This document shows, in pieces, positions 27,501 to 35,343 of a stretch of DNA of 64,000 bases. Both the position numbers and the translations under genes were made by a program. The notes under the pieces are model-generated. The model searched no databases, had not been told where the DNA came from, and saw only the letters and a list, made by a program, of their open reading frames with translations. Each line of letters begins with the position of its first letter. Position 1 is the first letter of the stretch. The stretch comes from Chitinophagaceae bacterium (GTDB taxonomy: Bacteria > Bacteroidota > Bacteroidia > Chitinophagales > Chitinophagaceae): NCBI GenBank assembly GCA_014879565.1, contig JACSRW010000025.1, forward strand, positions 186,001 to 250,000, in the 5' to 3' direction.

Positions 27501-29708
27501 TGTTTTCCCATAATGGCTGACAGAGGCGGCATTCATCGTCTTGGTGTTCATAATATCGAGATAGTGTACAATCCCGAAGTGGGTGCTGGCGATAAAGGCA
27601 ATGGAGCCACGCTGGTTGGCCAGTACAAATTTCTCCGAAAGTGTTTCTTTGGTAATAAACCGGAGGGTGTTGTAATTGAAGAAATTTCCCGCATTACATC
27701 CCATTACAATGGTGATCGGGTATTTCCCCGGATTATTATACTGATCAGGATTATCCAGGTTAAACTCCAGCGTAGTGGCCGAGGAGTGGCCAAAATAAGT
27801 CAGGAGCCCAATGCCCTCTTCATACAGGCGGTATAATTTTTCACTGCTGGCCTGTTCTACCGGGGCAGAAGACACTTTACTGAATGTGTTTACATTGGCG
27901 CCAAATAATGTGTCTTTGATGATATTTTTATACCGGTCCATATCGGCTGTCAGAATTGCGCCCAGCGAACCGTCTGCAGCCCCGATCACATGTACGACAT
28001 TTTTCATCCAGGCCTTATCCCTTATCAGCGGGGAGCTAAAGGCCTGCTGTTGTTCATATTCAACCACTTTATTCAGATAGGTGGTCACTTCATCCCCGTT
28101 AATTGCAGAAATCCGGCCGATGGATACTTTAGGAATCCCGTCCCCGCCCGGATCACAGGCCAGCAGGTTATCCGATGCGGGATAACCGAATGTCGGGATA
28201 AAGGCCAGCTTTTCCACGTCCGGCTGATTCTCATACGTCCGGTATTGCAGATACGTTAGCCCTTTACCAATGAGTAAAACATTTTTAACCGGACTGCTGT
28301 AATTCACCCGGGCCCAGAGAATGAAATTGCGGATAGCCGCCGGATTCTTTTTCACACCCAAACCGAACTGATCCACCAGTTCATCTATCAGGTATATTTT
28401 AGCAGTATGATTACCCCCTGCTGAAGAACTGCGGTAAGCCCTGTAATCCTCAACCGGATTGCCACCCCCGCTGCCTGTCATCAGGGCAGGGTGAGTGATA
28501 ATCAGGTAATCCCCCTGTTTATCCGCTGTTGAATAGTTGACAAAATTTCTCTGCTGAAGGCTGGTAACCTGATTCACCGGTAACCCGCCCTGGCGGTTTA
28601 GCAACAAGAGCTTACGGCTCGTGGCGGATGGCTCAAGTGCAATTTTAACCAACGCAGGATTACTGATATCCCCCAGGTAACGTTTTCCGTTGGTCATATC
28701 ATAGAGCACAGGACTCACACCTCCGTGCCCGAAATTGCTGATCTCAAGATAATTACCGGCTGCATTGGCAGGCAATTCAAACCAGAAGAAAGCAGCACCA
28801 CCAAAATTAAACTGACGGGGATAAACCAGTTCGGTTTTACCCACCACCATCCGGTCATTCGGTAATGTACCGGCATTTTTAACAGCAATGCTGGCCGAAC
28901 CGCCTGCAAGGAGAGATGCGGCAAAACTGATCTGCTTCTTCTTGTAATCAAAGAAATCCATGGTTTCTGTAGCAACCAGGTTGCTGTTGACTCTTACTTC
29001 AAACTGCCGGGGATTCAACGCATTCCCTGACAAATTAATTTTCAGCATCGGGTCCGGCGCACCGGCACCGGTATAAGGAAATAGGTTTGACAGATTTTCA
29101 ATCAGTGTCGCCCCTGTTCCGATATCAGCAGAGGTCCATCCCTCTCCCTGGTCATAGGAAGACGAATAGACGTATTCGCCTACTACGGCGGCATAACCCG
29201 GATTCATCTTCACTTTATAATATTTTCCTTCCGTATGGATGAAAAACGGCTCGGGCGTGAGCGCAGAAGGCAGGGTATTGGCGACCGGTACCAGCCGGAG
29301 ATTATTCCCTGCGGGATTAATCGTCAGAAAATAAGACACGGTATCTGTTTCGAGGCTCCATTTGTCATTCAGCTGATAATCAGCATTCCGGTATAGCTCA
29401 TTGTCAGACGCCCCGTCATTCATTTCGCCCCAGAATTCAATATAATCTGTGGCCCCCATCGGGCCGGTTTGCAGGGTGGTATATACCGGTACCTGTTTCC
29501 CTTTTCTCCACAACTGGAAATGTTCGGCCGGTGTATCGCCGATACCCAGAGAGGCCAGCACAGGCTGACTGATCCGGTACAGGCCAGTGGCTCCTACCTT
29601 GAATTTATAATAGGTTTTGGAATAGTCAATCCACTCGTTATTATAGATCTGCTGGGACCGGGCTATTAAACCGGAAACAAGCAGCAGGAGTAGTAAAACT
29701 TTTTTCAT
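24597..29708 (-). CDS. porU2: Putative type IX secretion sortase PorU2 (C25 gingipain-like)
   Basis: Protein of about 1703 aa with a signal peptide (VLLLLLLVSGLIARSQQ). The central C25/caspase-like domain carries the likely catalytic dyad: His in TYFGHSSATT (about residue 640) and Cys in VMGCNAGNFF (about residue 670). Beta-rich regions follow, and the C-terminus (about the last 90 residues) is a T9SS type A-like domain (YPNPFTSSTAF..LANGIYLYRV). PorU proteins cleave and attach T9SS cargo at the cell surface; the PorU2 branch is less understood. It lies 32 nt downstream of porV2, in one operon. ATG 29708 is preferred to 29714. Confidence 0.82.
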   Translation of the reverse strand: MKKVLLLLLLVSGLIARSQQIYNNEWIDYSKTYYKFKVGATGLYRISQPVLASLGIGDTPAEHFQLWRKGKQVPVYTTLQTGPMGATDYIEFWGEMNDGASDNELYRNADYQLNDKWSLETDTVSYFLTINPAGNNLRLVPVANTLPSALTPEPFFIHTEGKYYKVKMNPGYAAVVGEYVYSSSYDQGEGWTSADIGTGATLIENLSNLFPYTGAGAPDPMLKINLSGNALNPRQFEVRVNSNLVATETMDFFDYKKKQISFAASLLAGGSASIAVKNAGTLPNDRMVVGKTELVYPRQFNFGGAAFFWFELPANAAGNYLEISNFGHGGVSPVLYDMTNGKRYLGDISNPALVKIALEPSATSRKLLLLNRQGGLPVNQVTSLQQRNFVNYSTADKQGDYLIITHPALMTGSGGGNPVEDYRAYRSSSAGGNHTAKIYLIDELVDQFGLGVKKNPAAIRNFILWARVNYSSPVKNVLLIGKGLTYLQYRTYENQPDVEKLAFIPTFGYPASDNLLACDPGGDGIPKVSIGRISAINGDEVTTYLNKVVEYEQQQAFSSPLIRDKAWMKNVVHVIGAADGSLGAILTADMDRYKNIIKDTLFGANVNTFSKVSSAPVEQASSEKLYRLYEEGIGLLTYFGHSSATTLEFNLDNPDQYNNPGKYPITIVMGCNAGNFFNYNTLRFITKETLSEKFVLANQRGSIAFIASTHFGIVHYLDIMNTKTMNAASVSHYGKTLGEIMRESIAQVYNLTTQNDYYARFHTEQATLHGDPAIRFNASFDKPDYAIEEPQVKVNPSFISVAETHFRVDAKMLNLGKAINRNIVVELKRTYPNLTTEVIRRDTIPGIRYIDSLSYSIDIVATRDKGLNRISICIDADNDVDEIYETNNCITKDVFIYEDEARPVYPYNFAIINNPSVKLVASTANPFGVQKQYVMEMDTTEFFNSPLKITRTLSSSGGVMEFSTGITLQDSAVYHWRVAPVPASGEPTWNKSSFVYLSNSGPNASDLGYNQSDFYQHNKSGYQRLVVDSASHSIRFGPVYHNLFIRQGTWITSGATQEASLAVSIDGLSAIRLMCWFSSLVFNVFDPVSFRPWTNTTVVPNTYPATLGQGLYNSTDNNCFGSVKRFNFEYRYTDTSSRRKMMDFMRDVVPDGHYVIVRNFTLNPIYGFPNAWASDWAADEAIHGPGQSLYHYLKNAGLSSIDSFYRPRPWALVYKKNDPSFTPKWLMGDGMYDNPTLSVDCPTRDTVGTITSPVFGPAKEWRQLKWRGAADASRDTATVDVIGITPEGNEQVLFDGLTTAQQNFDISTIDPEFYPYVKLRLRTFDNEAFTPYQLRYWRVTYVPVPEGAIAPNLHLQVKDTVEVGEPYNFKVGFKNVSEMAFDSLKVKMVVTDKNNVPHVVPLPRRRPLPVNDTLQIGGTVATGSLPGPNTVYIEANPDNDQWEQHHFNNFAFRNLYVKPDSLNPLLDVTFDGMHILNRDIVSSKPDILVKLKDEAKWMALDDTSLLTLQVRFPNGSLRKYYFNNDTLRFNPAGQVPVNDNTATLNFRPYFEQDGEYELIISGRDKSSNEAGAIEYRVLFEVINKPMISNMLNYPNPFTSSTAFVFTITGNEVPQNIKIEIMTVTGRIVREITKDELGPLRIGRNITEFKWDGTDQYGQKLANGIYLYRVITNLNGKALDKYKAQDDNTNKYFNKGYGKMYLMR

Positions 29709-29740
29709 GAACATAAAGTTTAACAGGTACAGACAGATAA

Positions 29741-30850
29741 TCAGTTTTTATTTTTATTCCCCACGAGGTTAATCCGCAGTGAAAATACATGGGTAAAAAG
29801 CGGGTTGGTCTGGTTGGCCAGGTTGGTAAAAGCGTAATCAATCCCCACCTGCTGAATTTTAAAACCGGCTCCGGCACTGGGCTGATATATCCAGACCTTT
29901 TTCTGGTTCACTGTATCGCCGTCGTAAAGGGCTTTCTGGAAATTGCTGATCCCGCCCCGCAGATAAAATACATTGTTGATATTCAGCTCAAGTCCCAGTC
30001 TCGGATCAACACTGACCGGATCTCCACTGATAACGGTATTGCGTTTGCCGTCAAAAGTCAGGTCCAGGTTGGCTTCGGCCAGCAGGCTGGATTTTTGACC
30101 CAGCGGAAACTGACGGGCAACCCCCAGTACAAGGCGAGGGGCCGTCATTTCGGTAGATTTGACAGGGATTTCATTATTCGTAAGGTAGAGTACTTCTTTT
30201 TCCTTCTCAGTGAAAGTAAATGACCAGGCATTAAATGTACTTGTTACATCCCTGGCACTGATACCGAAATACCAGTTACGGTGCTGCATCTGCAAGCCCG
30301 CATCCAAACCAAAACCCCAGGCACGGGCAAATTTTCCCACACTGCGGTGAATCACTTTTGCATTCAGCCCAAAACTGATTTTTTTATGTTCCGTCTCTTT
30401 TACTTTCTGGGCATAGGAAAAAAGGAAAGCGTAATCAGCCGAGGAAAACGACTGAATATTGTTGTAATTAACTGAGCCATCCGGTTCTACCAGGAAAAGC
30501 GTATTCATGATATCGTCTACTGCAAAACGGAGACCTGTAACCGCAATGGTTCGTTTGTTTCCGGATGCAGGCAGCGCCACACTGGCGTAATCATATTTGC
30601 CAATGCCGGCAAAATATTCGGCATGCATCAGGTTGACCTGGGGATGATTTTGAACGTTCACCAGGCCGGCAGGATTCCAGTATCCGGCAGTCCCGTCGCC
30701 CACCGTCGCCACCTGGGCTCCGCCCATGGCAAGCCCCCTGGCGCCCGCGCCAATATTCAAAAACTCATTTGAATATTTACGGAATTGTGCGTGTGATACC
30801 TGAAGCAGAAGGGTGGCAGTCAGCATCAGGATGAAGCGGTTCGTTTTCAT
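29741..30850 (-). CDS. porV2: PorV/PorQ-family outer membrane protein (PorV2-like)
   Basis: Protein of 369 aa with a signal peptide (FILMLTATLLLQVSHAQ) and a FadL/PorV-like beta-barrel signature, FLNIGAGARGLAMGGAQVATVGDG followed by YWNPAGL. The C-terminus ends in an aromatic-rich strand (THVFSLRINLV). PorV acts as an outer-membrane shuttle handing T9SS cargo to PorU. Its pairing with a PorU2-type gene supports a paralogous PorV2-PorU2 unit. The start at 30850 (MKTNRF) is preferred over 30865. Confidence 0.82.
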   Translation of the reverse strand: MKTNRFILMLTATLLLQVSHAQFRKYSNEFLNIGAGARGLAMGGAQVATVGDGTAGYWNPAGLVNVQNHPQVNLMHAEYFAGIGKYDYASVALPASGNKRTIAVTGLRFAVDDIMNTLFLVEPDGSVNYNNIQSFSSADYAFLFSYAQKVKETEHKKISFGLNAKVIHRSVGKFARAWGFGLDAGLQMQHRNWYFGISARDVTSTFNAWSFTFTEKEKEVLYLTNNEIPVKSTEMTAPRLVLGVARQFPLGQKSSLLAEANLDLTFDGKRNTVISGDPVSVDPRLGLELNINNVFYLRGGISNFQKALYDGDTVNQKKVWIYQPSAGAGFKIQQVGIDYAFTNLANQTNPLFTHVFSLRINLVGNKNKN

Positions 30851-31025
30851 GTATTGAATTTTCAAATAAGCAATGGATTTGCTCTGTTTTCAAATGGTAC
30901 GGTCGGCTTGTAAAATTATCACATCCGCCCCGAAAAACATAGTTCTGTGGAACAAGATGTGAATCCCTGAAAACGAATATTTTAGACCTTTATTGCTCAA
31001 TGGGGTACTTAATTGTAATCTGCCT

Positions 31026-31033
31026 TACTTTTG
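31026..31033 (+). promoter_or_regulatory. -7 element of tyrS
   Basis: An exact TACTTTTG lies on the plus strand, 49 nt before the tyrS ATG. No good -33 element is visible. There is no T-box-like structure in the short leader. Confidence 0.45.
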
Positions 31034-31082
31034 CAGGAATGGACCGGGCCAAAGGCCCTTATTGTAAATCAACTACTTAGAA

Positions 31083-32360
31083 ATGAATCTGATCGAAGAA
31101 TTACGCTGGAGAGGCATGATACAGGATATCATGCCGGGCACGGAAGAGCAATTACAGAAGGAAATGACCGCCGGTTATATCGGATTTGACCCAACGGCTG
31201 ACAGCCTGCATATCGGCAGCCTGGTTCCCATCCTGCTGCTGGTACATTTTCAGAAAGCCGGTCATAAACCGATCGCCCTGGTTGGCGGGGCCACCGGGAT
31301 GGTGGGTGATCCCAGCGGAAAAAGTGAAGAAAGGAACCTCCTGAGTGAAGATGTACTGCAAAAAAATGTGGCCGGGGTGAAAGCCCAGTTGGAGAAATTC
31401 CTTGATTTCAACCCCTCTCTGCCGAATGCGGCTGAAATGGTAAACAACTATGACTGGTTTAAGACGATCTCTTTTATTGATTTTTTGCGGGACGCCGGCA
31501 AACATATTACCGTCAATTACATGATGGCCAAAGACAGTGTAAAAAAGAGAATTGAAGGGGAAACCGGTATCAGTTATACTGAATTTGCCTACCAGCTGAT
31601 GCAGGGCTATGATTTTTACTGGCTGTACCAGCATAAAAATTGCAAACTCCAGATGGGGGGAAGCGATCAGTGGGGCAATATGACCACCGGCACCGAACTG
31701 ATCCGCAGGAAATGCGGCGGAGAAGCTTTTGTTTTTACCAACCCGCTGATCACAAAAGCCGACGGAGGTAAATTTGGAAAAACAGAAAGCGGAAATGTCT
31801 GGCTCGATGCAGCCCGTACCACCCCTTACCAGTTTTACCAGTTCTGGCTGAATGCCAGCGATACAGATGCTGAAAAATGGATCAAAATTTTCACCTTCCT
31901 GCCCAAAGCAGAAGTGGAACAACTGATCAGTGCGCACCAGGCTGAACCCGGAGCCCGCACCCTTCAGAAAAGACTGGCCAGGGAAATCACCAGCTTTGTA
32001 CACGGCACGGAGGAGTATGAAAAAGCGGTGGAAACCACCCAGAAACTGTTTGCCAACCAGCATGCCCCTGCGGAAAGCCTGACTGTGGATGACCTGGAAG
32101 GTCTGGAAGGGGTGATTAAAATGAGTTATCCGGCGGAGAAGATCGCGGCTGGTGCAGACATTGTTTCCTTCCTCGCGGAATCGGGTATTCTTTCCAGCAA
32201 AGGAGAAGCCAGGAAACTGGTGGAAGGTGGAGGCATCAGTATTAACCGGAAAAAGGCGGAAGGCGTTAAAATGACGATTGGCAATGAACTGCTGCTGCAT
32301 GAACAATATATCCTTGTGCAGAAAGGAAAGAAAAACTATTACCTCGTGAAAGTGGAATAA
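31083..32360 (+). CDS. tyrS: Tyrosyl-tRNA synthetase
   Basis: Class I synthetase of 425 aa. The HIGH-type motif appears as SLHIGSLVP, the KMSKS-type motif as KFGKTESGN (the usual bacterial TyrRS form), and the tyrosine-pocket segment as [23 protein letters not shown]-terminal S4 RNA-binding domain is present ([22 protein letters not shown]). It charges tRNA-Tyr with tyrosine. An alpha/beta hydrolase gene starts 6 nt after its stop, so the two are probably co-transcribed. Confidence 0.96.
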   Translation: MNLIEELRWRGMIQDIMPGTEEQLQKEMTAGYIGFDPTADSLHIGSLVPILLLVHFQKAGHKPIALVGGATGMVGDPSGKSEERNLLSEDVLQKNVAGVKAQLEKFLDFNPSLPNAAEMVNNYDWFKTISFIDFLRDAGKHITVNYMMAKDSVKKRIEGETGISYTEFAYQLMQGYDFYWLYQHKNCKLQMGGSDQWGNMTTGTELIRRKCGGEAFVFTNPLITKADGGKFGKTESGNVWLDAARTTPYQFYQFWLNASDTDAEKWIKIFTFLPKAEVEQLISAHQAEPGARTLQKRLAREITSFVHGTEEYEKAVETTQKLFANQHAPAESLTVDDLEGLEGVIKMSYPAEKIAAGADIVSFLAESGILSSKGEARKLVEGGGISINRKKAEGVKMTIGNELLLHEQYILVQKGKKNYYLVKVE

Positions 32361-32365
32361 TCCGC

Positions 32366-33007
32366 ATGAAAAAGGTTTACTTAATCAGTGGTCTGGGGGC
32401 TGACAAGCGTATTTTCAGTTACCTGGACCTTTCTTTTTGTGAACCGGTCTTTCTCAACTGGATTCCCCCGCTAAAAAATGAAACCCTCCCCTCCTATGCC
32501 GCCCGGTTGCGGGAACAAATCCCGGACATAGCTCCTGTGATCACCGGTATCTCATTTGGAGGCATGCTGGCTACAGAAATAGCGAAAGCAGACGCTGCTG
32601 TCAGGGCGATTTTGATATCCAGCAATAAAACACATGCAGAGCTGCCGCGTTATTTTGCCGCTGTCAAATATTTTCCCCTGTACCGCTGGGTGCCCGCTTC
32701 TCTTTCCAAAAACTTTGTCCGGCGTTTTGCCGGAATACTGGGCGGCACCAATCCGGCGGAAAAAAAATTGCTGGAATCCGTTATCAGGGATAGTGATATT
32801 TCCTTTGTCAGATGGGCTATTGATGCCATCCTGCACTGGGATAACCGGGATATCCCGCCCAACCTGGTGCATATTCATGGCACAGCAGACAAATTGCTGC
32901 CCATCCGCCATGTAAAAGCTGATTACACCATTCAGGACGGCACCCATGTGATGACGCTTGATAAACATGCCGAAGTCAGCCGGCTGCTGCGCCGGTTAAT
33001 TGAGTGA
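32366..33007 (+). CDS. Alpha/beta hydrolase
   Basis: Small alpha/beta hydrolase of 213 aa with a complete catalytic triad: Ser in GISFGGM, Asp in HGTADKLLP and His in DGTHVMT. There is no signal peptide, so it is probably cytoplasmic. The substrate is unknown. It follows tyrS by 5 nt, and its 3' end overlaps the convergent SGNH hydrolase gene by 12 nt. Confidence 0.82.
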   Translation: MKKVYLISGLGADKRIFSYLDLSFCEPVFLNWIPPLKNETLPSYAARLREQIPDIAPVITGISFGGMLATEIAKADAAVRAILISSNKTHAELPRYFAAVKYFPLYRWVPASLSKNFVRRFAGILGGTNPAEKKLLESVIRDSDISFVRWAIDAILHWDNRDIPPNLVHIHGTADKLLPIRHVKADYTIQDGTHVMTLDKHAEVSRLLRRLIE

Positions 33008-33667
33008 CCGCAGTTGTCCCCAGATAAGATCAGCCAGGAACTGGTTCCCTTTCGCATTCATATGCACCCGGTCATACGTGAGGATATCCTTTTCTTTGTT
33101 GTCCGGATTATTTTCCTTTTCATAATCAAGGAAACGCTGACGCAGGTCCACCAGGGGCAGTTTGTTTTTTGCAGCCAGTTCACGGATAATATTGCTGTAC
33201 CGGTTCAGATCCCCGTCCAGCTGGTTACTCATATCCTTTTTTTCACCCACCACTGCCGGCGTACAGAGTACAGCCTGTATATTCCGCGCCCGGAGTTTAT
33301 TCAGGATAGCCTGGTAAAATTGCTGAAACTTGTCCGGGTCCGTACCGGTACCATGAATGATCTTATGCCATACATCATTCACCCCGACATAGATCACGAC
33401 AATATCCGGATTCTTGACCAGTACATCCTGTTCCAGCCGCATGTACAGATCATATACCTTATTCCCGCTGACACCTGCTCCGGTAAATTCAAACACATCC
33501 CCCTTCCCTTCTGCCCGGCACATACTGTCAATCCGTTTTACATACCCGCCGGGTTTTATCCCCAGTTCCGTAATAGAATCCCCGAAGAAAATTACCTGTT
33601 TCTTTTTCTGCGGCACAAAAGCCAGCGCCAGAAAAAACATTGACCCGAAAAAAATTAATCTTTTCAT
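32996..33667 (-). CDS. Exported SGNH/GDSL hydrolase
   Basis: Protein of 223 aa with an N-terminal signal peptide (LIFFGSMFFLALAFVPQ). SGNH blocks are clear: FFGDSITELG (Ser), GAGVSGNKV (Gly), YVGVNDVWH (Asn) and DRVHMNAKG (Asp/His). It is probably a periplasmic or surface esterase acting on acylated sugars or lipids. ATG at 33667 is followed directly by a basic n-region. A TCAACC-type tandem repeat lies just upstream. Confidence 0.85.
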   Translation of the reverse strand: MKRLIFFGSMFFLALAFVPQKKKQVIFFGDSITELGIKPGGYVKRIDSMCRAEGKGDVFEFTGAGVSGNKVYDLYMRLEQDVLVKNPDIVVIYVGVNDVWHKIIHGTGTDPDKFQQFYQAILNKLRARNIQAVLCTPAVVGEKKDMSNQLDGDLNRYSNIIRELAAKNKLPLVDLRQRFLDYEKENNPDNKEKDILTYDRVHMNAKGNQFLADLIWGQLRSLN

Positions 33668-33693
33668 CCTATTTCAAATTAAAAAATCAAACG

Positions 33694-33725
33694 TCAGCTT
33701 CTCAACCTCTCAACCCCTCAACCTC
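33694..33725 (+). repeat. Copy 1 of a dispersed GTCAGCTT-(CTCAACCN)3 repeat
   Basis: GTCAGCTT is followed by CTCAACCT, CTCAACCC and CTCAACCT. The 32-nt stretch matches the minus strand of 60004-60035 at about 27 of 32 positions. It fills the gap between the SGNH hydrolase start and the aminotransferase stop. Confidence 0.65.
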
Positions 33726-33728
33726 ACA

Positions 33729-35024
33729 TCAGCTCTCCACAAACTTCCTGATCCCTTCCACCAGCACATCCAGTTGTTGTGTGGTAGTGTACACATTGGG
33801 CGTTACCCTCACCCCCCGTATATTTTCCCATTCAATCGCCACCGTATGCACTTTATATTTTTCCAGCAGGAAACTGTCAAGCGCTGCCGGCTTTTTCCCT
33901 TCCACGAGTACATTCCCGATAGCGCAGCCCCAGCGGGAATCCAGGGAGGTATTCAGTTTTACACCTGGCAGGTCTTTCACTTTTTCCATCCAGTAATTCT
34001 TGAGATAATGCAGCCGTTTTTGCTTCCGCTCTATGCCGATCATATCATGAAATTCAATCGCTTTGCCGATAGCCTGTTCTATGAAGAAGGGCCGGGTACC
34101 AAGGGCTTCAAATTTCCGTATATCTTCTTTCAACGGATTATCCACGGCGAACATCGGATAGACATTCCTGATTTTATCTTTCCGGATATACAAGAGCCCG
34201 CTGCCGATCGGCGCATACAGCCATTTATGCAGACTGGCGGCAAAATAATCGGCTCCAAGATCCGGTATCGTAAAATCAAAATGAGCGAAGCTATGTGCCC
34301 CGTCCACGATTACCTCTATTCCCCGGCGACGGGCTTCCTCCGCAATTTTTTTCACCGGGAGTATCTGTCCGTTCCAGTTGATGATATGTGTGATATGCAC
34401 CAGCCGGGTGCGGGGCGTAAAAGCGTTTACATATTGCCTGACCAGGTAGTCTTCATCCTCACTGGGTAAGTCCAGGCTGATCCATACCATTTTTATCCCG
34501 TCCCGCAGTTCCCGCTGTTTATAGGCATTCACCATATTGGGATAATCCTGCCGGGCAGCCACCACTTCATCCCCCGCTTTTAGCTGTAATCCGAAAATGA
34601 CTGTTTCCAGGCCTTCAGATGAATTCCTGTTGATGGCTATTTCTTCCGGTGAGCAACCGGCCAGCCGGGCCAGGTTACGCCGGAGCGGTTCACGACCCTG
34701 GTCCAGTACCCGCCACATATAATAGCTAGGCGCCTCATTACTGAGATCATAATACCTTTTCATGGCATCCTGTACCGTTTTCGGTGCCGGTGATACCCCG
34801 CCATTGTTCAGGTTAATCAGCGAAGAAGAAACTGTAAAAGATTGCTGAATATAGTACCAGAAATCCTCGTTGCCGGCCAGTTCCGCAGCGCTCATCCCTG
34901 CTGTTCTTTCCATTGCCCGGTTCAGGTTTCGGCTCCAGGCCGGGCCGGAAAGCGCCCCCAGGAAAGCCGTGGCGGAAAAAAGGCCGGTTTGGCGTAAAAA
35001 TCTCCGGCGGCTGCTTGGATTCAT
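33729..35024 (-). CDS. Tat-exported class V aminotransferase-fold PLP enzyme
   Basis: Protein of 431 aa. The N-terminus SSRRRFLRQTG followed by LFSATAFLGALSGPAWS is a twin-arginine signal, so the enzyme is exported already folded. The PLP domain belongs to the class V aminotransferase / isopenicillin-N-epimerase-like family: ADYFAASLHKWLYAPIGSG holds the Schiff-base Lys, and VDGAHSF the Asp and His near the cofactor. The reaction is unknown; members include epimerases and desulfurases. Export of a PLP enzyme is uncommon but recurrent in Bacteroidota. Confidence 0.85.
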   Translation of the reverse strand: MNPSSRRRFLRQTGLFSATAFLGALSGPAWSRNLNRAMERTAGMSAAELAGNEDFWYYIQQSFTVSSSLINLNNGGVSPAPKTVQDAMKRYYDLSNEAPSYYMWRVLDQGREPLRRNLARLAGCSPEEIAINRNSSEGLETVIFGLQLKAGDEVVAARQDYPNMVNAYKQRELRDGIKMVWISLDLPSEDEDYLVRQYVNAFTPRTRLVHITHIINWNGQILPVKKIAEEARRRGIEVIVDGAHSFAHFDFTIPDLGADYFAASLHKWLYAPIGSGLLYIRKDKIRNVYPMFAVDNPLKEDIRKFEALGTRPFFIEQAIGKAIEFHDMIGIERKQKRLHYLKNYWMEKVKDLPGVKLNTSLDSRWGCAIGNVLVEGKKPAALDSFLLEKYKVHTVAIEWENIRGVRVTPNVYTTTQQLDVLVEGIRKFVES

Positions 35025-35159
35025 GTGTGTTGCTTTGATTGACTAAATGTACAAAAAAGGTTTTGCCCCTTTCTGCATTAAATCCAGGCAGTTTGCCTGC
35101 ACTCAGTGACTTATACAGCTCCCTGCACTTTTTCTTTTATGGAAAACTTCAAAAAAGCA

Positions 35160-35191
35160 TTTGGGAGAAACCGTTTATAGCCCTATTTTTG
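35160..35191 (+). promoter_or_regulatory. Consensus promoter of tRNA-Gln
   Basis: TTTG (35160-35163), exactly 20 nt, then TATTTTTG (35184-35191). Both elements match the Bacteroidota consensus. A short hairpin CCCAAAT-CCTG-ATTTGGG at 35197-35214 lies between the start point and the tRNA. Confidence 0.8.
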
Positions 35192-35221
35192 CACTCCCAA
35201 ATCCTGATTTGGGTACCGGAT

Positions 35222-35295
35222 TGACCCATGGTGTAACGGTAGCACTACAGATTTTGGTTCTGTCTGTTAAGGTTCGAATCCTTATGGGTCAACCA
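35222..35295 (+). tRNA. tRNA-Gln (anticodon UUG)
   Basis: Acceptor TGACCCA/TGGGTCA, anticodon stem ACAGA/TCTGT with loop TTTTGGT (TTG), T-arm AAGGTTCGAATCCTT, discriminator A and an encoded CCA (35293-35295). It is a lone tRNA gene with its own promoter and terminator. Confidence 0.95.
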
Positions 35296-35298
35296 GCA

Positions 35299-35332
35299 AA
35301 AAAGCCCCGCCAGAAGCGGGGCTTTTCTTTTT
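35299..35332. terminator. Bidirectional terminator between tRNA-Gln and the CHU_C gene
   Basis: AAAAGCCCCGC-CAGAA-GCGGGGCTTTT has T-rich tails on both strands (TTTTCTTTTTAT on plus, six T on minus). It serves the tRNA from the left and the T9SS cargo gene from the right. Confidence 0.85.
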
Positions 35333-35343
35333 ATAACTTCATT

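Noticed and set aside
31770-31800. Degenerate KMSKS motif in TyrRS
   Set aside because: KFGKT is the normal bacterial TyrRS form of the motif, so the enzyme is expected to be active.
31152-32306. 384-aa minus-strand ORF opposite tyrS
   Set aside because: It is a shadow of tyrS, which has clear synthetase motifs; the antisense translation has no recognisable domain.
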